Numbered from the stretch's first letter, positions 5,522 to 14,154 are shown. The stretch is DNA of 16,498 nt from UBA8437 sp963580005 (GCA_963580005.1 CAUZJR010000069.1:1-16498), one strand, 5' to 3'. A program made the numbers and translations. Notes: generated by a model not told the origin, from the letters alone.

Positions 5522-6964
5522 ATGCAAGTCACGACTCCTTCACTGATTGCTCATCCGCGGCTGTCTCGTCGAGAGTGGTTGCAGGCGGGTTCGATCGGCC
5601 TGATGGGCCTGAGTCTCTCGGACGTCGAAGCGGCTCGGGAAGCCAATCGCACCGCGCCGGCGAAGTCGGTGATCTACCTGTTTCTCTCGGGTGGACTTGG
5701 CCAGCACGACAGTTTCGACATGAAGCCCGACGCTCCGGCGAACATCCGGGGCGAGTTCGAGCCGATTTCGACCAAGACAGCGGGCCTTCAGATTTGCGAG
5801 CACCTGCCTCACCTGGCCGCCTGCAGCGACAAGTGGGCCGTGGTCCGTTCGCTGTCGCACACGACCAACGGCCATTCGCTGGGTCATCACATCATGTTGA
5901 CCGGCCGCAGCGACACTCCTCGAGGCTTTTCGGGCAACATGCCCCAGGCCACCGACCATCCCTCGATCGTCTCTCAGGTCGGCTACCTGTTGCGGGACCG
6001 CAGCCGGTTGCCCGGTGCCGCCGTGATCCCCGACATGCTGACTCACCACAGTGGCCGGATCATCCCTGGCCAGTTCGGCGGGGTGATGGGCGAGCGACAC
6101 GACCCGTGGGTGATCAACGCGGCTCCCCAGTGCCAGATGTACGGGGCCTGCCCCAACTGCTTCGACCACCAGCGGCGTCCGATGCAGCACGTGGGCAGCA
6201 CCGAGTTCCAGCCGCCGAGCCTGGCGTTGGCCGAGGGTGTGACCCAGCGGCGGCTGAATGACCGTACGCGGTTGTTGGGCATTGTCGAGCGTCAACAAAG
6301 TCACCTCGATCGCCTCGCCTCGGTCAGCGACCTGGGCCGTTACCGTGAGAGTGCCATTTCGCTGCTCTCTTCCAGCGGCGTCCGCAAGGCGTTTGATCTC
6401 TCGACCGAGCCCGACCCGGTCCGATCGCTCTACGGCCGCAATCTTTACGGCTCCTCCTGCCTGTTGGCTCGTCGGCTGATCGAGTGCGGTGTGGGGCTGG
6501 TGCAGGTGAACATGGGTCGCAACGAGACCTGGGACACTCACGGCAACGCCTTCCCCAACCTGAAGAACAACCTGCTGCCTCCGATGGACCAGTCGGTCGC
6601 GGCGCTGATTTCGGATCTCGATGACAGGGGCCTGCTCGAATCGACGCTGATCGTGATGGCCGGTGAATTCGGGCGGACTCCCAAGGTGTTCGGTTTGCCT
6701 CAGCACTACGAGTTGCCGGGTCGAGATCACTGGGGGGCGGTTCAGAGCGTGTTCTTTGCCGGCGGTGGGGTCCGCGGCGGGACGGTGATCGGAGCCAGCG
6801 ACAAGATCGGCGGCCATCCCAAGGAAGCCAAGCAGACGCCCGAGTCGATGGCGGCGACGATCTACGACTCGCTGGGGATCCCTCACACCGCAGCCTGGTA
6901 CGACGCCGAGACCAAGCCGCATCACGTCTACCAGGCCGAGCCGATCGCGGGGCTGCTGGCCTAG
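5522..6964 (+). CDS. DUF1501 family protein with Tat signal
   Basis: This is a 480-residue member of the DUF1501 family, exported proteins related to the alkaline phosphatase/sulfatase fold and abundant in planctomycetes. The twin-arginine motif SRREWLQAG (15-23) precedes a hydrophobic stretch, so export through Tat is expected. Family landmarks are LFLSGGLGQHDSFDMKPDAP near 57-76, a Ser-His-rich NGHSLGHHIMLTGR around 118-131, and ETWDTHGN followed by VMAGEFGRTPK and GRDHWG in the C-terminal half. These His/Asp residues probably bind metal. The biochemical role of the family is not established. In planctomycetes these genes usually sit beside a DUF1549/DUF1553 cytochrome-type partner; none is seen here. 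In-frame codons continue upstream to 5423, but the extra residues lack signal character and would hide the Tat motif, so the start at 5522 is preferred. The gene converges on nadC with 9 bp between stops. Confidence 0.92.
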   Translation: MQVTTPSLIAHPRLSRREWLQAGSIGLMGLSLSDVEAAREANRTAPAKSVIYLFLSGGLGQHDSFDMKPDAPANIRGEFEPISTKTAGLQICEHLPHLAACSDKWAVVRSLSHTTNGHSLGHHIMLTGRSDTPRGFSGNMPQATDHPSIVSQVGYLLRDRSRLPGAAVIPDMLTHHSGRIIPGQFGGVMGERHDPWVINAAPQCQMYGACPNCFDHQRRPMQHVGSTEFQPPSLALAEGVTQRRLNDRTRLLGIVERQQSHLDRLASVSDLGRYRESAISLLSSSGVRKAFDLSTEPDPVRSLYGRNLYGSSCLLARRLIECGVGLVQVNMGRNETWDTHGNAFPNLKNNLLPPMDQSVAALISDLDDRGLLESTLIVMAGEFGRTPKVFGLPQHYELPGRDHWGAVQSVFFAGGGVRGGTVIGASDKIGGHPKEAKQTPESMAATIYDSLGIPHTAAWYDAETKPHHVYQAEPIAGLLA

Positions 6965-6973
6965 CGCGGTGGC

Positions 6974-7903
6974 TCAGGCGACCCAGTCGAAGCCGACGTC
7001 CCAGTTGGTCACAGAGTGGGTCAGCCCGCCGATGCTGATCCGGTCGACTCCGGTCCCGGCGACAGTGGCGAGTGATTCGAGCGTGATGCCGCCGGAGGCT
7101 TCGAGCAGGACGGTGGGAGCCTGCTGGTTGCGGATCTCCACGGCCCGCGCCAGTTGCTCGGGCGTCATGTTGTCCAGCAGCACCATGTCGGGCAGCGCCT
7201 TGAGTGCATTGGCGAATTGATCGAGCGTATCGACTTCGACCTGCACGGGCACATCGACGTCAACGCAGGCCTGTGCCGTGGTGATGGCCGAGGCGACATC
7301 AATCGAGTTGCCGCGGCTGGCCAGGTGGTTGTCCTTGATCAGGATCGCATCGAAGAGCCCCATGCGGTGGTTGGTTCCTCCTCCGCAGGCGACCGCGTAC
7401 TTGGCCAGCCGTCGCCAGCCGGGCAGGGTCTTTCGGGTATCGAGCACTTCGGCGGCGGTCCCGGCTATTGCTTCGACGTGTGCCCTGGTCTGGGTGGCGA
7501 TGCCCGAGAGGTAGCCCAGGAAGTTCAGTGCCGTGCGTTCTCCGGCCAGCAGGCCGCGGACCGGTCCCTCGAGCGTGGCCAGGCGGGCGGGTCCCTCGAC
7601 ACGGTGTCCGTCTCGCACGTACCGAGTGACCTGGACCTGCGGCGAGAGATTCTCGAAGAGTTGAGTCACGACGGGCAATCCGCAGACGGTTCCGCCGTCG
7701 CGTGAGCGGATCTCGACCCGTCCCTGTGCCGACTCGTCTATCAGAGCCTCGGCGGTCCGGTCTCCTGTTTCGCCGAGGTCTTCGGCCAGTGCCAGGCGGA
7801 TCAACTCGCCTGCAGCGAGTGTCTCGGCCGAGCCGTACTCGGGTGCGGCGGTGTCCGGGCCGGGGCTTTCGGGTGAGGGGTCTGGAGGGTGTGTTGGGTT
7901 CAT
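6974..7903 (-). CDS. nadC: nicotinate-nucleotide diphosphorylase (carboxylating)
   Basis: NadC (quinolinate phosphoribosyltransferase) converts quinolinate and PRPP to nicotinate mononucleotide, CO2 and diphosphate in de novo NAD synthesis. Conserved elements in order: ERTALNFLGYLSGIAT (122-137), LDTRKTLPGWR (154-164), GGGTNHRMGLFDAILIKDNH (174-193) with the substrate-binding Arg, His and Lys, QVEVDTLDQ (221-229), LLDNM (242-246) and LEASGGI (267-273). It has 309 residues against about 280 for typical members. The surplus is a Pro/Ser-rich N-terminal stretch (1-30) that may be disordered or may mean the true start is further in. No SD precedes the ATG. nadA and nadB are not in the window. It is divergent from ald, with 81 bp between starts. 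Confidence 0.95.
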   Translation of the reverse strand: MNPTHPPDPSPESPGPDTAAPEYGSAETLAAGELIRLALAEDLGETGDRTAEALIDESAQGRVEIRSRDGGTVCGLPVVTQLFENLSPQVQVTRYVRDGHRVEGPARLATLEGPVRGLLAGERTALNFLGYLSGIATQTRAHVEAIAGTAAEVLDTRKTLPGWRRLAKYAVACGGGTNHRMGLFDAILIKDNHLASRGNSIDVASAITTAQACVDVDVPVQVEVDTLDQFANALKALPDMVLLDNMTPEQLARAVEIRNQQAPTVLLEASGGITLESLATVAGTGVDRISIGGLTHSVTNWDVGFDWVA

Positions 7904-7984
7904 GTCGAGAGATCAAGCCGCCTTGTCGCGGGGCGGCAACTGGTGTTTGATGACGGGCAGAGTGGAAGGTGAGGAGTGGCAGTC

Positions 7985-9100
7985 ATGATTGTAGGCGTTC
8001 CGCGGGAGATCAAGCAGGACGAATACCGCGTGGCGATGTTGCCGGTGGGGGTCGAGGACCTGGTTCAGAGTGGGCACCGCGTCCTGGTGGAAACTCGAGC
8101 CGGTCAGGGGAGCGGGATTCCCGATGACGAGTACCTCGCCTGCGGTGCCGAGATCGTCGAGTCGTCCGAGCAGGTCTGGGCCGAGTCGGGTGTGGTGATC
8201 AAGGTCAAGGAGCCTCAGCCGATTGAGATCGAGCAGTTGCGTTCGGGCCAGTTGCTGATGACGTACTTCCATTTTGCTGCCGACGAGGAGTTGACTCGCG
8301 GGATGGTCGAGTCGGGTGCGACGGCGGTGGCGTATGAGACCTTGCGGGGTCGTGGCGGCGATCTGCCGTGCCTGACCCCGATGAGCGAGGTGGCGGGCCG
8401 GATGAGCATCCAGGAGGGAGCCAAGTTCCTGGAACGGCCCCAGGAGGGGCGTGGGATTCTGCTGGGCGGGGTGCCCGGCGTCAGGCCGGCTCACATCGTG
8501 ATTCTCGGCGGCGGCGTGGTCGGCAAGAACGCCGCCCAGATCGCCGCGGGCTTCCAGGCCGACGTGGCGATCCTGGACATCAATGTCGACCGGTTGCGGT
8601 ACCTGGAGGACATCATGCCGGCCAACGTCAACACGATGTTCAGTGATCGGCACACGATCCGCGAGCAACTGGCGTTGGCGGACCTGGTGATCGGAGGGGT
8701 GTTGATTGCCGGAGCACGGGCTCCGCGGTTGGTCACGGCCGAGGACCTGGGCCGGATGAAGCCGGGCGCGGTGATCATCGACGTGGCGATCGACCAGGGA
8801 GGCTGTGTGGAAACGGCTCGACCAACGACGCACTCGGAACCGACGTATATCGAACAGGGAATCGTGCACTACTGCGTGACCAACATGCCCGGGGCGGTGG
8901 GCCGGACCAGCACCTATGCGTTGTGCAACGTGACGTTTCCCTACATCCGGCGGATCGTCAGCGACGGTCTCGAAATGGCCACCGCCGCCGACGCCGGTCT
9001 GGCCGAGGCTGTCAACGTTCACGGGGGGCAGGTCACCAACCCGGCGGTGGCCGAATCGCTGGGGATGACCTGCAGGGTCTTCGCACCGGGGGCGGATTGA
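7985..9100 (+). CDS. ald: alanine dehydrogenase
   Basis: Ald catalyses L-alanine + NAD+ + H2O to pyruvate + NH3 + NADH, linking amino-acid and carbon metabolism. It is normally a cytoplasmic hexamer. I chose the ATG at 7985 rather than the GTG at 7976 for two reasons. GAGGAG (7971-7976) is 8 nt before it. Counting from it also puts the residues known from M. tuberculosis Ald at their exact positions: R15, K75, Y94, H96, S134, D198, D270 and N300. The NAD-binding loop VILGGGVVGKNAA is at 172-184 and the C-terminal NMPGAVGRTST at 300-310. Its 371 residues match the family. Only a weak promoter candidate (TTGTCG, 17 bp, TTTGAT at 7923-7951) is seen in the divergent gap. The next gene starts 52 bp downstream on the same strand. 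Confidence 0.97.
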   Translation: MIVGVPREIKQDEYRVAMLPVGVEDLVQSGHRVLVETRAGQGSGIPDDEYLACGAEIVESSEQVWAESGVVIKVKEPQPIEIEQLRSGQLLMTYFHFAADEELTRGMVESGATAVAYETLRGRGGDLPCLTPMSEVAGRMSIQEGAKFLERPQEGRGILLGGVPGVRPAHIVILGGGVVGKNAAQIAAGFQADVAILDINVDRLRYLEDIMPANVNTMFSDRHTIREQLALADLVIGGVLIAGARAPRLVTAEDLGRMKPGAVIIDVAIDQGGCVETARPTTHSEPTYIEQGIVHYCVTNMPGAVGRTSTYALCNVTFPYIRRIVSDGLEMATAADAGLAEAVNVHGGQVTNPAVAESLGMTCRVFAPGAD

Positions 9101-9152
9101 GTCGTTTCTGGCGGTCGGAGCTGACCGGGGTGATCTGCGGGAGCTTTCATCG

Positions 9153-11621
9153 GTGATGTCACGTCGCGACTGGCTGCTGGCTCTGGTCCCCTTTTGTCTG
9201 TGGCTGGCTCTCTTTGGCCGCTACCTGTTCGCCCCAGACGGCGTCGCACCCGCCGAGCGGGACGGCGACTTTTACCTCTTCGCCTACCCGCTGGCCGACG
9301 TGGCGTTCGAGATGCTGGGGCGGGGGACGATACCTCACTGGAACCCCTACACCGATTGCGGCGTACCGCTGCTGATCAGCGTACAGCAGGGAGTGCTGTA
9401 TCCTCCCAACTGGATCCACCTGCTTGTTTCGACCGAGCGGGCGTTTTGCCTGCTGATCGTGGGCCACACCCTGCTGGCCGGAATCGGGACCTGGCGGTAC
9501 TGCCGCGGCCGCAGGTATTCGAGCGAGGCGTGTGCGGTGGCGGCGATGGTGTTTGTGGGGGGCGGGACGGGGCTGTTTCACTTACACGAAGGCCAGGCGA
9601 TGATCGTGTTCGCGATCGCCTGGTGGCCGTGGATCCTGGCTCGAGTGGATGGCCTGGCAGAGCGGCCGACCGCCGTGGGTCTGGCCGGGCTGGCGGTGCT
9701 GTTGGCACTGCAGTTTTTGGCGGGCTTTCCGATCTTCACGCTGGTGATGGCGTGGTTGATCCCGGCCTACCTGCTGCTGTTTTCTCTCGACTGGTCCCAG
9801 CGGTTGTCCAGGAGCAATTTCAGCCGCCTCGCGGTCGCGGCGGGCTCGGCGGTGCTGGCACTGGGGCTGGTGGCGGCGGTGCTGTGGCCGGTAGTCGATT
9901 TCATGGAGCAGGCTCATCGAGGCGAGTTGCCGTTGTCGCTGGCCGAGTCGTACTCGGTTCCGGTCTCGCACTGGCCTCGCGCCCTGGTGCCGGGCCTGTT
10001 TGGCGATCCGGTAAGCGAAACGTACTGGGGCGACCCTCAGCACTGGAACGCCCTGTTCCACGCCGGTGCGGTCGGGCTGGTGCTGGCGGTCTGCGGCTTG
10101 TTCAGTCGTCGTCGGCTGGAGGCGGCGTGGTGGGCGCTGGTTGCGGCGGGGTTGGTGTCGTATTGCCAGGGGGGCGTGGTCTTTTCGGTCTGCTACCTGT
10201 ACCTGCCCGGCTTCAGCTTGTTTCGGCGCCCGATGGCCCTGCGACCGTTTCTGCTATTTGCCGTGGCGATGCTGGCGGCGTTGGGCTGCGACGCGGTCCG
10301 GGGCGACTCGAGTCGTCGTGGAGGGCGTTGGGTGATGACGGCCGCCAGCGGGCTGGGGCTGGTGGGATTGGTCTACGGGATCCTCGGCTGGGCCGGGCTC
10401 ATCGAGCCGCCTGCCTGGTGGCAAACGCTGGTGCAGAAGTCGGTTGGAGCTGGCGAGTTGGCGACCCGGTTGGATCTGCAGGTCGAGCGATTCGCCGAGT
10501 TGTCTCATGAGGTGGTCGTCGTCGCCGGGGCGGTCCTGGTGGGTGGATTGGCATTGGCGTGGGGTCGATGGAGGCAGCAGCCGGGTGTGGGTGCGGCCGG
10601 ATTGCTGGGGGTGGTGGCGTTGGAGCTGTTCCTGTTGGGATCGCCGTGGCTCGAGTCTTCGTCGGTAAAGGACAAGGCCGGGCCGTCGCACCGCGTTGCC
10701 GAAACTCTGGCCGATCGGTCGGGTGATTTTCGGATCGCCTGCCTCTGCGACGAGTCGTCTAGGCTGTTCAATCGCTTTGCGATTGACCGCTTCGAGACAC
10801 TCGGCGGGGCCGAGGACCTGATCCCGCGTCGGTACAGCAACTTCCTGTTTGCCATCTCCGGGCAACCCCCCTTCCTGCAGCACGTCTTTGCCTTCGGACC
10901 CGACACCCCCCGACCGGTCAAGCGGCAGTTCCTCGATCTGCTGGGCGTCCGGTACTATGTCTGTCCCCGGGGAGCTCACCAGGGCTACGCAGCCGATCTG
11001 GCCGGTGACCCGGCGTTGAAGAAGGATGTGTTCAGCTACCGGGGCGTGGACTACGACCTGTTCGAAAACGCATCGGCCCAGCCGCGGGTGGTGATCGTGC
11101 ATCGTTGGCGGAAGGTGGAATCGCTTGAGAGTCTCGAGGCGGGCGCGGTCTCCGAGCGGGAGTTGCTGGTGGCGCTGGAGGAGTTGCTGCGGCCGTTGAT
11201 CGAACAGGGCTTTGAGGGCGGTACGTTTGTCGAGGTCGACCTGCCCGGTCCGGACAGTGCTGTTCCCGAAGTGGCCCAGAGCCACGCCACCGAGAGTGTG
11301 ACTCTTGTCGAGCGGACTGCTCATCGGGTCACCGTCCGCGTCAAGCTGGATCGAGCCGGACTGGTCGTTTTCAGTGACACGTGGACACCGGACTGGAAGT
11401 CGACTGTCGACGGACGTCCCGAGGCGGTCGTCCCGGCCAACCTGTTCATGCGGGCGGTGCCCTGTCCCAAGGGTGAGCACACGATCAGCGTGTACTACGA
11501 CTCGGAGAGTTTCTCGCGCGGGTCGATCGTCTCGCTGGTTTCCCTGGCGCTGTGCCTGGTCTTGATCGTGGGAGGGCCGCTGCGGCGTCGCCTGTCAGGG
11601 GCTCGGAGCGGGCCGCCATGA
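9153..11621 (+). CDS. YfhO-like multi-spanning membrane protein
   Basis: This large polytopic membrane protein of the YfhO type belongs to the GT-C-like group tied to lipid-linked sugar transfer. It has 822 residues. A first membrane segment (8-26) leads into an extracytoplasmic loop with DGDFYLFAYPLAD (37-49) and HWNPYTDCGVPLL (62-74). These match the Asp- and Trp-containing loop typical of the family. About ten further hydrophobic segments follow up to around residue 495. Next comes a soluble domain ending in DTWTPDWKSTVDGRPEAVV (742-760) and ANLFMRAV with a GEHTISVYY strand, the characteristic YfhO C-terminus. A last membrane segment is at 790-810. Either GTG 9153 or the following ATG 9156 may be used; GGGAG (9139-9143) favours the GTG. 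Its stop overlaps the next gene's ATG. Donor and acceptor are unknown. Confidence 0.85.
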   Translation: MMSRRDWLLALVPFCLWLALFGRYLFAPDGVAPAERDGDFYLFAYPLADVAFEMLGRGTIPHWNPYTDCGVPLLISVQQGVLYPPNWIHLLVSTERAFCLLIVGHTLLAGIGTWRYCRGRRYSSEACAVAAMVFVGGGTGLFHLHEGQAMIVFAIAWWPWILARVDGLAERPTAVGLAGLAVLLALQFLAGFPIFTLVMAWLIPAYLLLFSLDWSQRLSRSNFSRLAVAAGSAVLALGLVAAVLWPVVDFMEQAHRGELPLSLAESYSVPVSHWPRALVPGLFGDPVSETYWGDPQHWNALFHAGAVGLVLAVCGLFSRRRLEAAWWALVAAGLVSYCQGGVVFSVCYLYLPGFSLFRRPMALRPFLLFAVAMLAALGCDAVRGDSSRRGGRWVMTAASGLGLVGLVYGILGWAGLIEPPAWWQTLVQKSVGAGELATRLDLQVERFAELSHEVVVVAGAVLVGGLALAWGRWRQQPGVGAAGLLGVVALELFLLGSPWLESSSVKDKAGPSHRVAETLADRSGDFRIACLCDESSRLFNRFAIDRFETLGGAEDLIPRRYSNFLFAISGQPPFLQHVFAFGPDTPRPVKRQFLDLLGVRYYVCPRGAHQGYAADLAGDPALKKDVFSYRGVDYDLFENASAQPRVVIVHRWRKVESLESLEAGAVSERELLVALEELLRPLIEQGFEGGTFVEVDLPGPDSAVPEVAQSHATESVTLVERTAHRVTVRVKLDRAGLVVFSDTWTPDWKSTVDGRPEAVVPANLFMRAVPCPKGEHTISVYYDSESFSRGSIVSLVSLALCLVLIVGGPLRRRLSGARSGPP

Positions 11622-12766
11622 TCAGGTCGTTCTCGCAGGTTCTGGGGCGGGTGCTGGCGTTCCTTGTGGTGGGGCTGACGGCCAGCTCAAGCGGCTGTGG
11701 TTGCCGGGATGATGGGACTGTCGGGCCACCTGCCACGACAGCCGGTTCATCGGTCGGTGTTGGAGCCCAGCGGACATCGCCGCGTCCGCGGCCGCTGTTG
11801 AAGGTGCCCAAGGACGACGGCAGCGGTGATTTCGAGGTGCTGGAGATGACGGCTGGCGACTTGCGGGTCGCCGCCTGGGACAATTCGTATTCTCCCAATC
11901 GGCTCAGCGGCGTGCGTTCGCTGTTGAATCTCCGCGACGCTCCGGATTACGAGGCATTCCGCGTGGCGTTGAACTTCGAGCATGTCACCAGCGGCCATCG
12001 CCGGCCGATGAATGAATTCAGCCCGCGGCATGGGCCTTACCGTCTGAGGCAGATCGACGAGACGAGCGTCGAGTGGACTCGTCGCGCGGCCGACAGTCCG
12101 TGGAAACTTGCGAGTACGATGACGTTGAGCCTGGCCCCGCCCAACGCGATCGATTTTCGCTTCTCGTGCACGCCCGGCGATGCCGGGCTGTTCGGCAGGC
12201 ATGGGTACGCGGTGTTGTTCTGGGCCAACTATATGAACCCGTTGACCGACATCGACATGCACTTCCGGGGTGTCACCGGCCCGAACTCTGAGGAGGAGTG
12301 GGTCTCGGTGCAGGCGCCCCAGACGGATTTTCTGCACCGTCACGGAGGCGTCTACCGCAGTCGTGATTCGGCCCGGTTGCCCGTAGATGACGATCTCAAG
12401 TCGCCGTGGAGCGTGACGAGTTACGAGTACCCCCGGTTCACCCGGCCGTTTTATTTCGCTCGGGCTGACCACGGAATGGTGCTGATCATGATGTTCGACC
12501 GGATGGTGACCACACGGGACGAGATCCGGTTTGCGATGTACCGCTTCCAGGTCAAGGCCGAGTCACGTCGTCCGGCGTGGGACTTCCAGTACGTGATCCA
12601 CCGGGTCGAGGCGGACCGCGGCTACGGATTCCGTGGCCGGATGATCTGGAAGAAGTTCAGCAGTGCCGAGGACTGCGAGGCGGAGTACGAGCGTTGGCAG
12701 TCGGGGCGGGATCAGTCGTCTGCAACCTCGCCGACGGACAACTCGCGGACGATCGGATCGAGGTAG
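11618..12766 (+). CDS. putative lipoprotein of unknown function, coupled to the YfhO-like gene
   Basis: I do not recognise the family. The protein has 382 residues. A hydrophobic N-terminus (9-22) is followed by SSSGCGC (23-29), a non-standard lipobox with Ser at -3, so Cys27 could be lipidated; otherwise it is a secreted or anchored protein. The mature part from about residue 60 is rich in predicted beta strands and aromatic residues. It has segments such as LLNLRDAPDYEAFRVALNFE, VLFWANYMNPLTDIDMHF and RFTRPFYFARADHGMVLIMM, suggesting a single beta-sandwich domain, possibly carbohydrate-related (inference). The ATG overlaps the upstream TGA (ATGA at 11618-11621), so the two are very likely translated together; GGAG lies about 9 nt upstream. 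A role on the same envelope polymer or lipid as the YfhO-like protein is a reasonable guess. An in-frame alternative start at 11552 would sit inside the preceding gene and is disfavoured. Confidence 0.75.
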   Translation: MIRSFSQVLGRVLAFLVVGLTASSSGCGCRDDGTVGPPATTAGSSVGVGAQRTSPRPRPLLKVPKDDGSGDFEVLEMTAGDLRVAAWDNSYSPNRLSGVRSLLNLRDAPDYEAFRVALNFEHVTSGHRRPMNEFSPRHGPYRLRQIDETSVEWTRRAADSPWKLASTMTLSLAPPNAIDFRFSCTPGDAGLFGRHGYAVLFWANYMNPLTDIDMHFRGVTGPNSEEEWVSVQAPQTDFLHRHGGVYRSRDSARLPVDDDLKSPWSVTSYEYPRFTRPFYFARADHGMVLIMMFDRMVTTRDEIRFAMYRFQVKAESRRPAWDFQYVIHRVEADRGYGFRGRMIWKKFSSAEDCEAEYERWQSGRDQSSATSPTDNSRTIGSR

Positions 12767-12818
12767 GCGGCAGCCGGCCGCCGCCAGGTGACAGTCGTCG
12801 ACCCAGTCGCGGGACGAG

Positions 12819-12965
12819 TTGGCGAGCCTGAACCTGCATGACCCCAGCAAGAACCTGGCCGCGATGGGCGACGCCGGTGCGGTGACGTCCGATGACGACA
12901 CGTTGGCCGAGAGCCTGAGGATGATGCCGGATCACGGTTGCCGCGAGAAGTACCGCCACGAGCTG
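12819..12965 (+). pseudogene. remnant of a DegT/DnrJ/EryC1-type PLP aminotransferase
   Basis: One frame encodes LNLHDPSKNLAAMGDAGAV followed by DDDTLAESLRMMPDHG and REKYRHEL. This matches the stretch around the PLP lysine in DegT-family sugar aminotransferases, which typically reads like SFYPSKNLGAFGDAGAVVTND-ELAERLRMLRDHG-KYRHE. The lysine in PSKNL is kept. The usual Ser-Phe before it and the following N-x-R-LD-x-QAA segment are lost, and neither flank continues the family in any frame. About 48 residues of an expected ~380 remain, without a credible start. It lies between the lipoprotein gene and the convergent DedA gene. The rest of 12767-13044 shows nothing recognisable. Confidence 0.7.
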
Positions 12966-13044
12966 CGAGCCTGGCCAACGTGGTCGGGGCCGGGTGGGAT
13001 CTGCTGCGACTTTGGTGTCACCCGGTCCTGCTGCGTCGCGAGCC

Positions 13045-13641
13045 TTAGTCCGGGTCGCGGGGTGTCTTCAGCATCAGGCTTCTCACGGTGGCCACCGCGC
13101 ACCAGATCAGTACCGGCACGACCAGTAACGCGACGATTCCGTAGCGTTGATAGAAGTCGCGAACGACGTCGAGCTGTCCGACCGTGGCGGCGGTGCCAAT
13201 GAACAGCGTGACATAGATCAGCCCGGCCAGGAGCAGGAGGATGCAGCCGGGGACTGCCGAGCGGACCACCAGTCCGGCCGCGACCTGCAACGGGGTGCGG
13301 GCGATCGGGAGGAACCGGCTGGCGAACAGGGCCCGCGGACCGAGTCGTTCGAATCTCAAGCGGACCGCCTCGAGCTTGTCGGGAGACACGACGACACGGA
13401 ACGGCCACATCGTGAGCACTCGCTGACCGATCAGCCGTGCCAGGCCAAACCAGGCGATGTCGCCGAACCAGATTCCGGCCAGGCAGGCGATCGCCGCCGG
13501 CAACGGCTGGGCTTCTCCGGCTGCGACGGCCGAGCCGACCACCAGGCAGGTCAGGTCGTCCTGCACGATCGCGGCAATCACGATCGCCAGCAGGACCCAC
13601 GTCGAGTCGAAGTCGATCGATTCGATGGAGAACTCAGGCAT
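13045..13641 (-). CDS. DedA-family (VTT domain) membrane protein
   Basis: DedA proteins are inner-membrane proteins implicated in undecaprenyl-phosphate and phospholipid recycling and in membrane homeostasis. This one has 198 residues, close to the family's ~200. Hydrophobic segments fall at about 15-27, 46-72, 118-150 and 167-187. The signature loop FERLGPRALFASRFLPIARTP (97-117) contains the conserved Arg109 and Arg115, and QDD at 27-29 occupies the usual acidic re-entrant position. AAGLVVRSAVPG follows as in the family. The ATG at 13641 has no visible SD. It is transcribed alone, convergent with the DegT remnant and divergent from the acidic small gene. The exact substrate cannot be inferred. 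Confidence 0.85.
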   Translation of the reverse strand: MPEFSIESIDFDSTWVLLAIVIAAIVQDDLTCLVVGSAVAAGEAQPLPAAIACLAGIWFGDIAWFGLARLIGQRVLTMWPFRVVVSPDKLEAVRLRFERLGPRALFASRFLPIARTPLQVAAGLVVRSAVPGCILLLLAGLIYVTLFIGTAATVGQLDVVRDFYQRYGIVALLVVPVLIWCAVATVRSLMLKTPRDPD

Positions 13642-13797
13642 CGCACTGATCAGGGGGTCGGAGACTCGGGTTGCCGTGGAGTCTATCAGTTGGAAGGGGT
13701 TCGCATCGGGACCCCAGCGGCGGCGGTGGGGTGCTTGGTCAGACGGGACGTGAATTCTCGGTCCCGGTCCGTTTTTTCGATTTTCCCTGCCGATTTT

Positions 13798-13888
13798 CCA
13801 GGCGGTTTCGCAATCCCAGATTGAATCGCGAGGGCAGCCGAGAGGTTTGGCCGCCTGGCGTCTCGATAGAAAAACCGGATTCGGAGGT
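13798..13888 (+). promoter_or_regulatory. structured leader and strong ribosome-binding site of the acidic-protein/CPBP pair
   Basis: CCAGGCGG (13798-13805) and CCGCCTGG (13851-13858) are perfect inverted copies. Between them lies a tight hairpin CAATC-CCA-GATTG (13811-13823) and a TCGC/GCGA pair. GGAGGT (13883-13888) then precedes the ATG at 13897 by 8 nt, the strongest Shine-Dalgarno in the window. No clear promoter was found in 13642-13797. Confidence 0.45.
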
Positions 13889-13896
13889 CCAGAACC

Positions 13897-14151
13897 ATGT
13901 TCACCAACGCCAATGACTCGACCGTCTGTCTTCTGTTGCCAACACCCGAGTCGGATCCCGTTTCGGAGATCTACGTCTCTGACGAGGAATATGACGATGG
14001 GTTTGACGACAAGTTTGAAGCGGTGCTGGCCAAGCTTGTCGAATTCGAGCGGTCGGCCGACCCGGCAAAAGTCGAACCGGTGAAAGCCGTTGAGGATTCA
14101 GAGTCTGCGGTGTCGGCGGCCGAGCCCACTCGCGTGGTGCCACGCGTCTGA
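13897..14151 (+). CDS. small acidic protein, unknown function
   Basis: This is an 84-residue protein I do not recognise. The core is strongly acidic (VSDEEYDDGFDDKFEAVLAK, 27-46), followed by a helical-looking LVEFERSADPAK and a variable Ala/Val/Glu/Pro tail. It has no signal peptide, membrane segment or cysteine cluster; the single Cys is at residue 11. Coding is supported by GGAGGT 8 nt upstream and by the 3-bp gap to the CPBP gene, which implies co-transcription. It may be a cytoplasmic partner or regulator of the protease (inference from position only). Confidence 0.6.
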   Translation: MFTNANDSTVCLLLPTPESDPVSEIYVSDEEYDDGFDDKFEAVLAKLVEFERSADPAKVEPVKAVEDSESAVSAAEPTRVVPRV

Positions 14152-14154
14152 ACG

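Noticed and set aside
5540..6925. 461-codon minus-strand frame opposite DUF1501
   Set aside because: Antisense shadow of a clear DUF1501 gene; His/Arg/Gln-rich with no recognisable domain.
7913..9022. 369-codon minus-strand frame opposite ald
   Set aside because: The ald frame has every active-site residue in register; the antisense product has shadow-type composition.
10254..11480. 408-codon minus-strand frame opposite the YfhO-like gene
   Set aside because: Antisense to a coherent membrane protein; no motif or ribosome-binding site.
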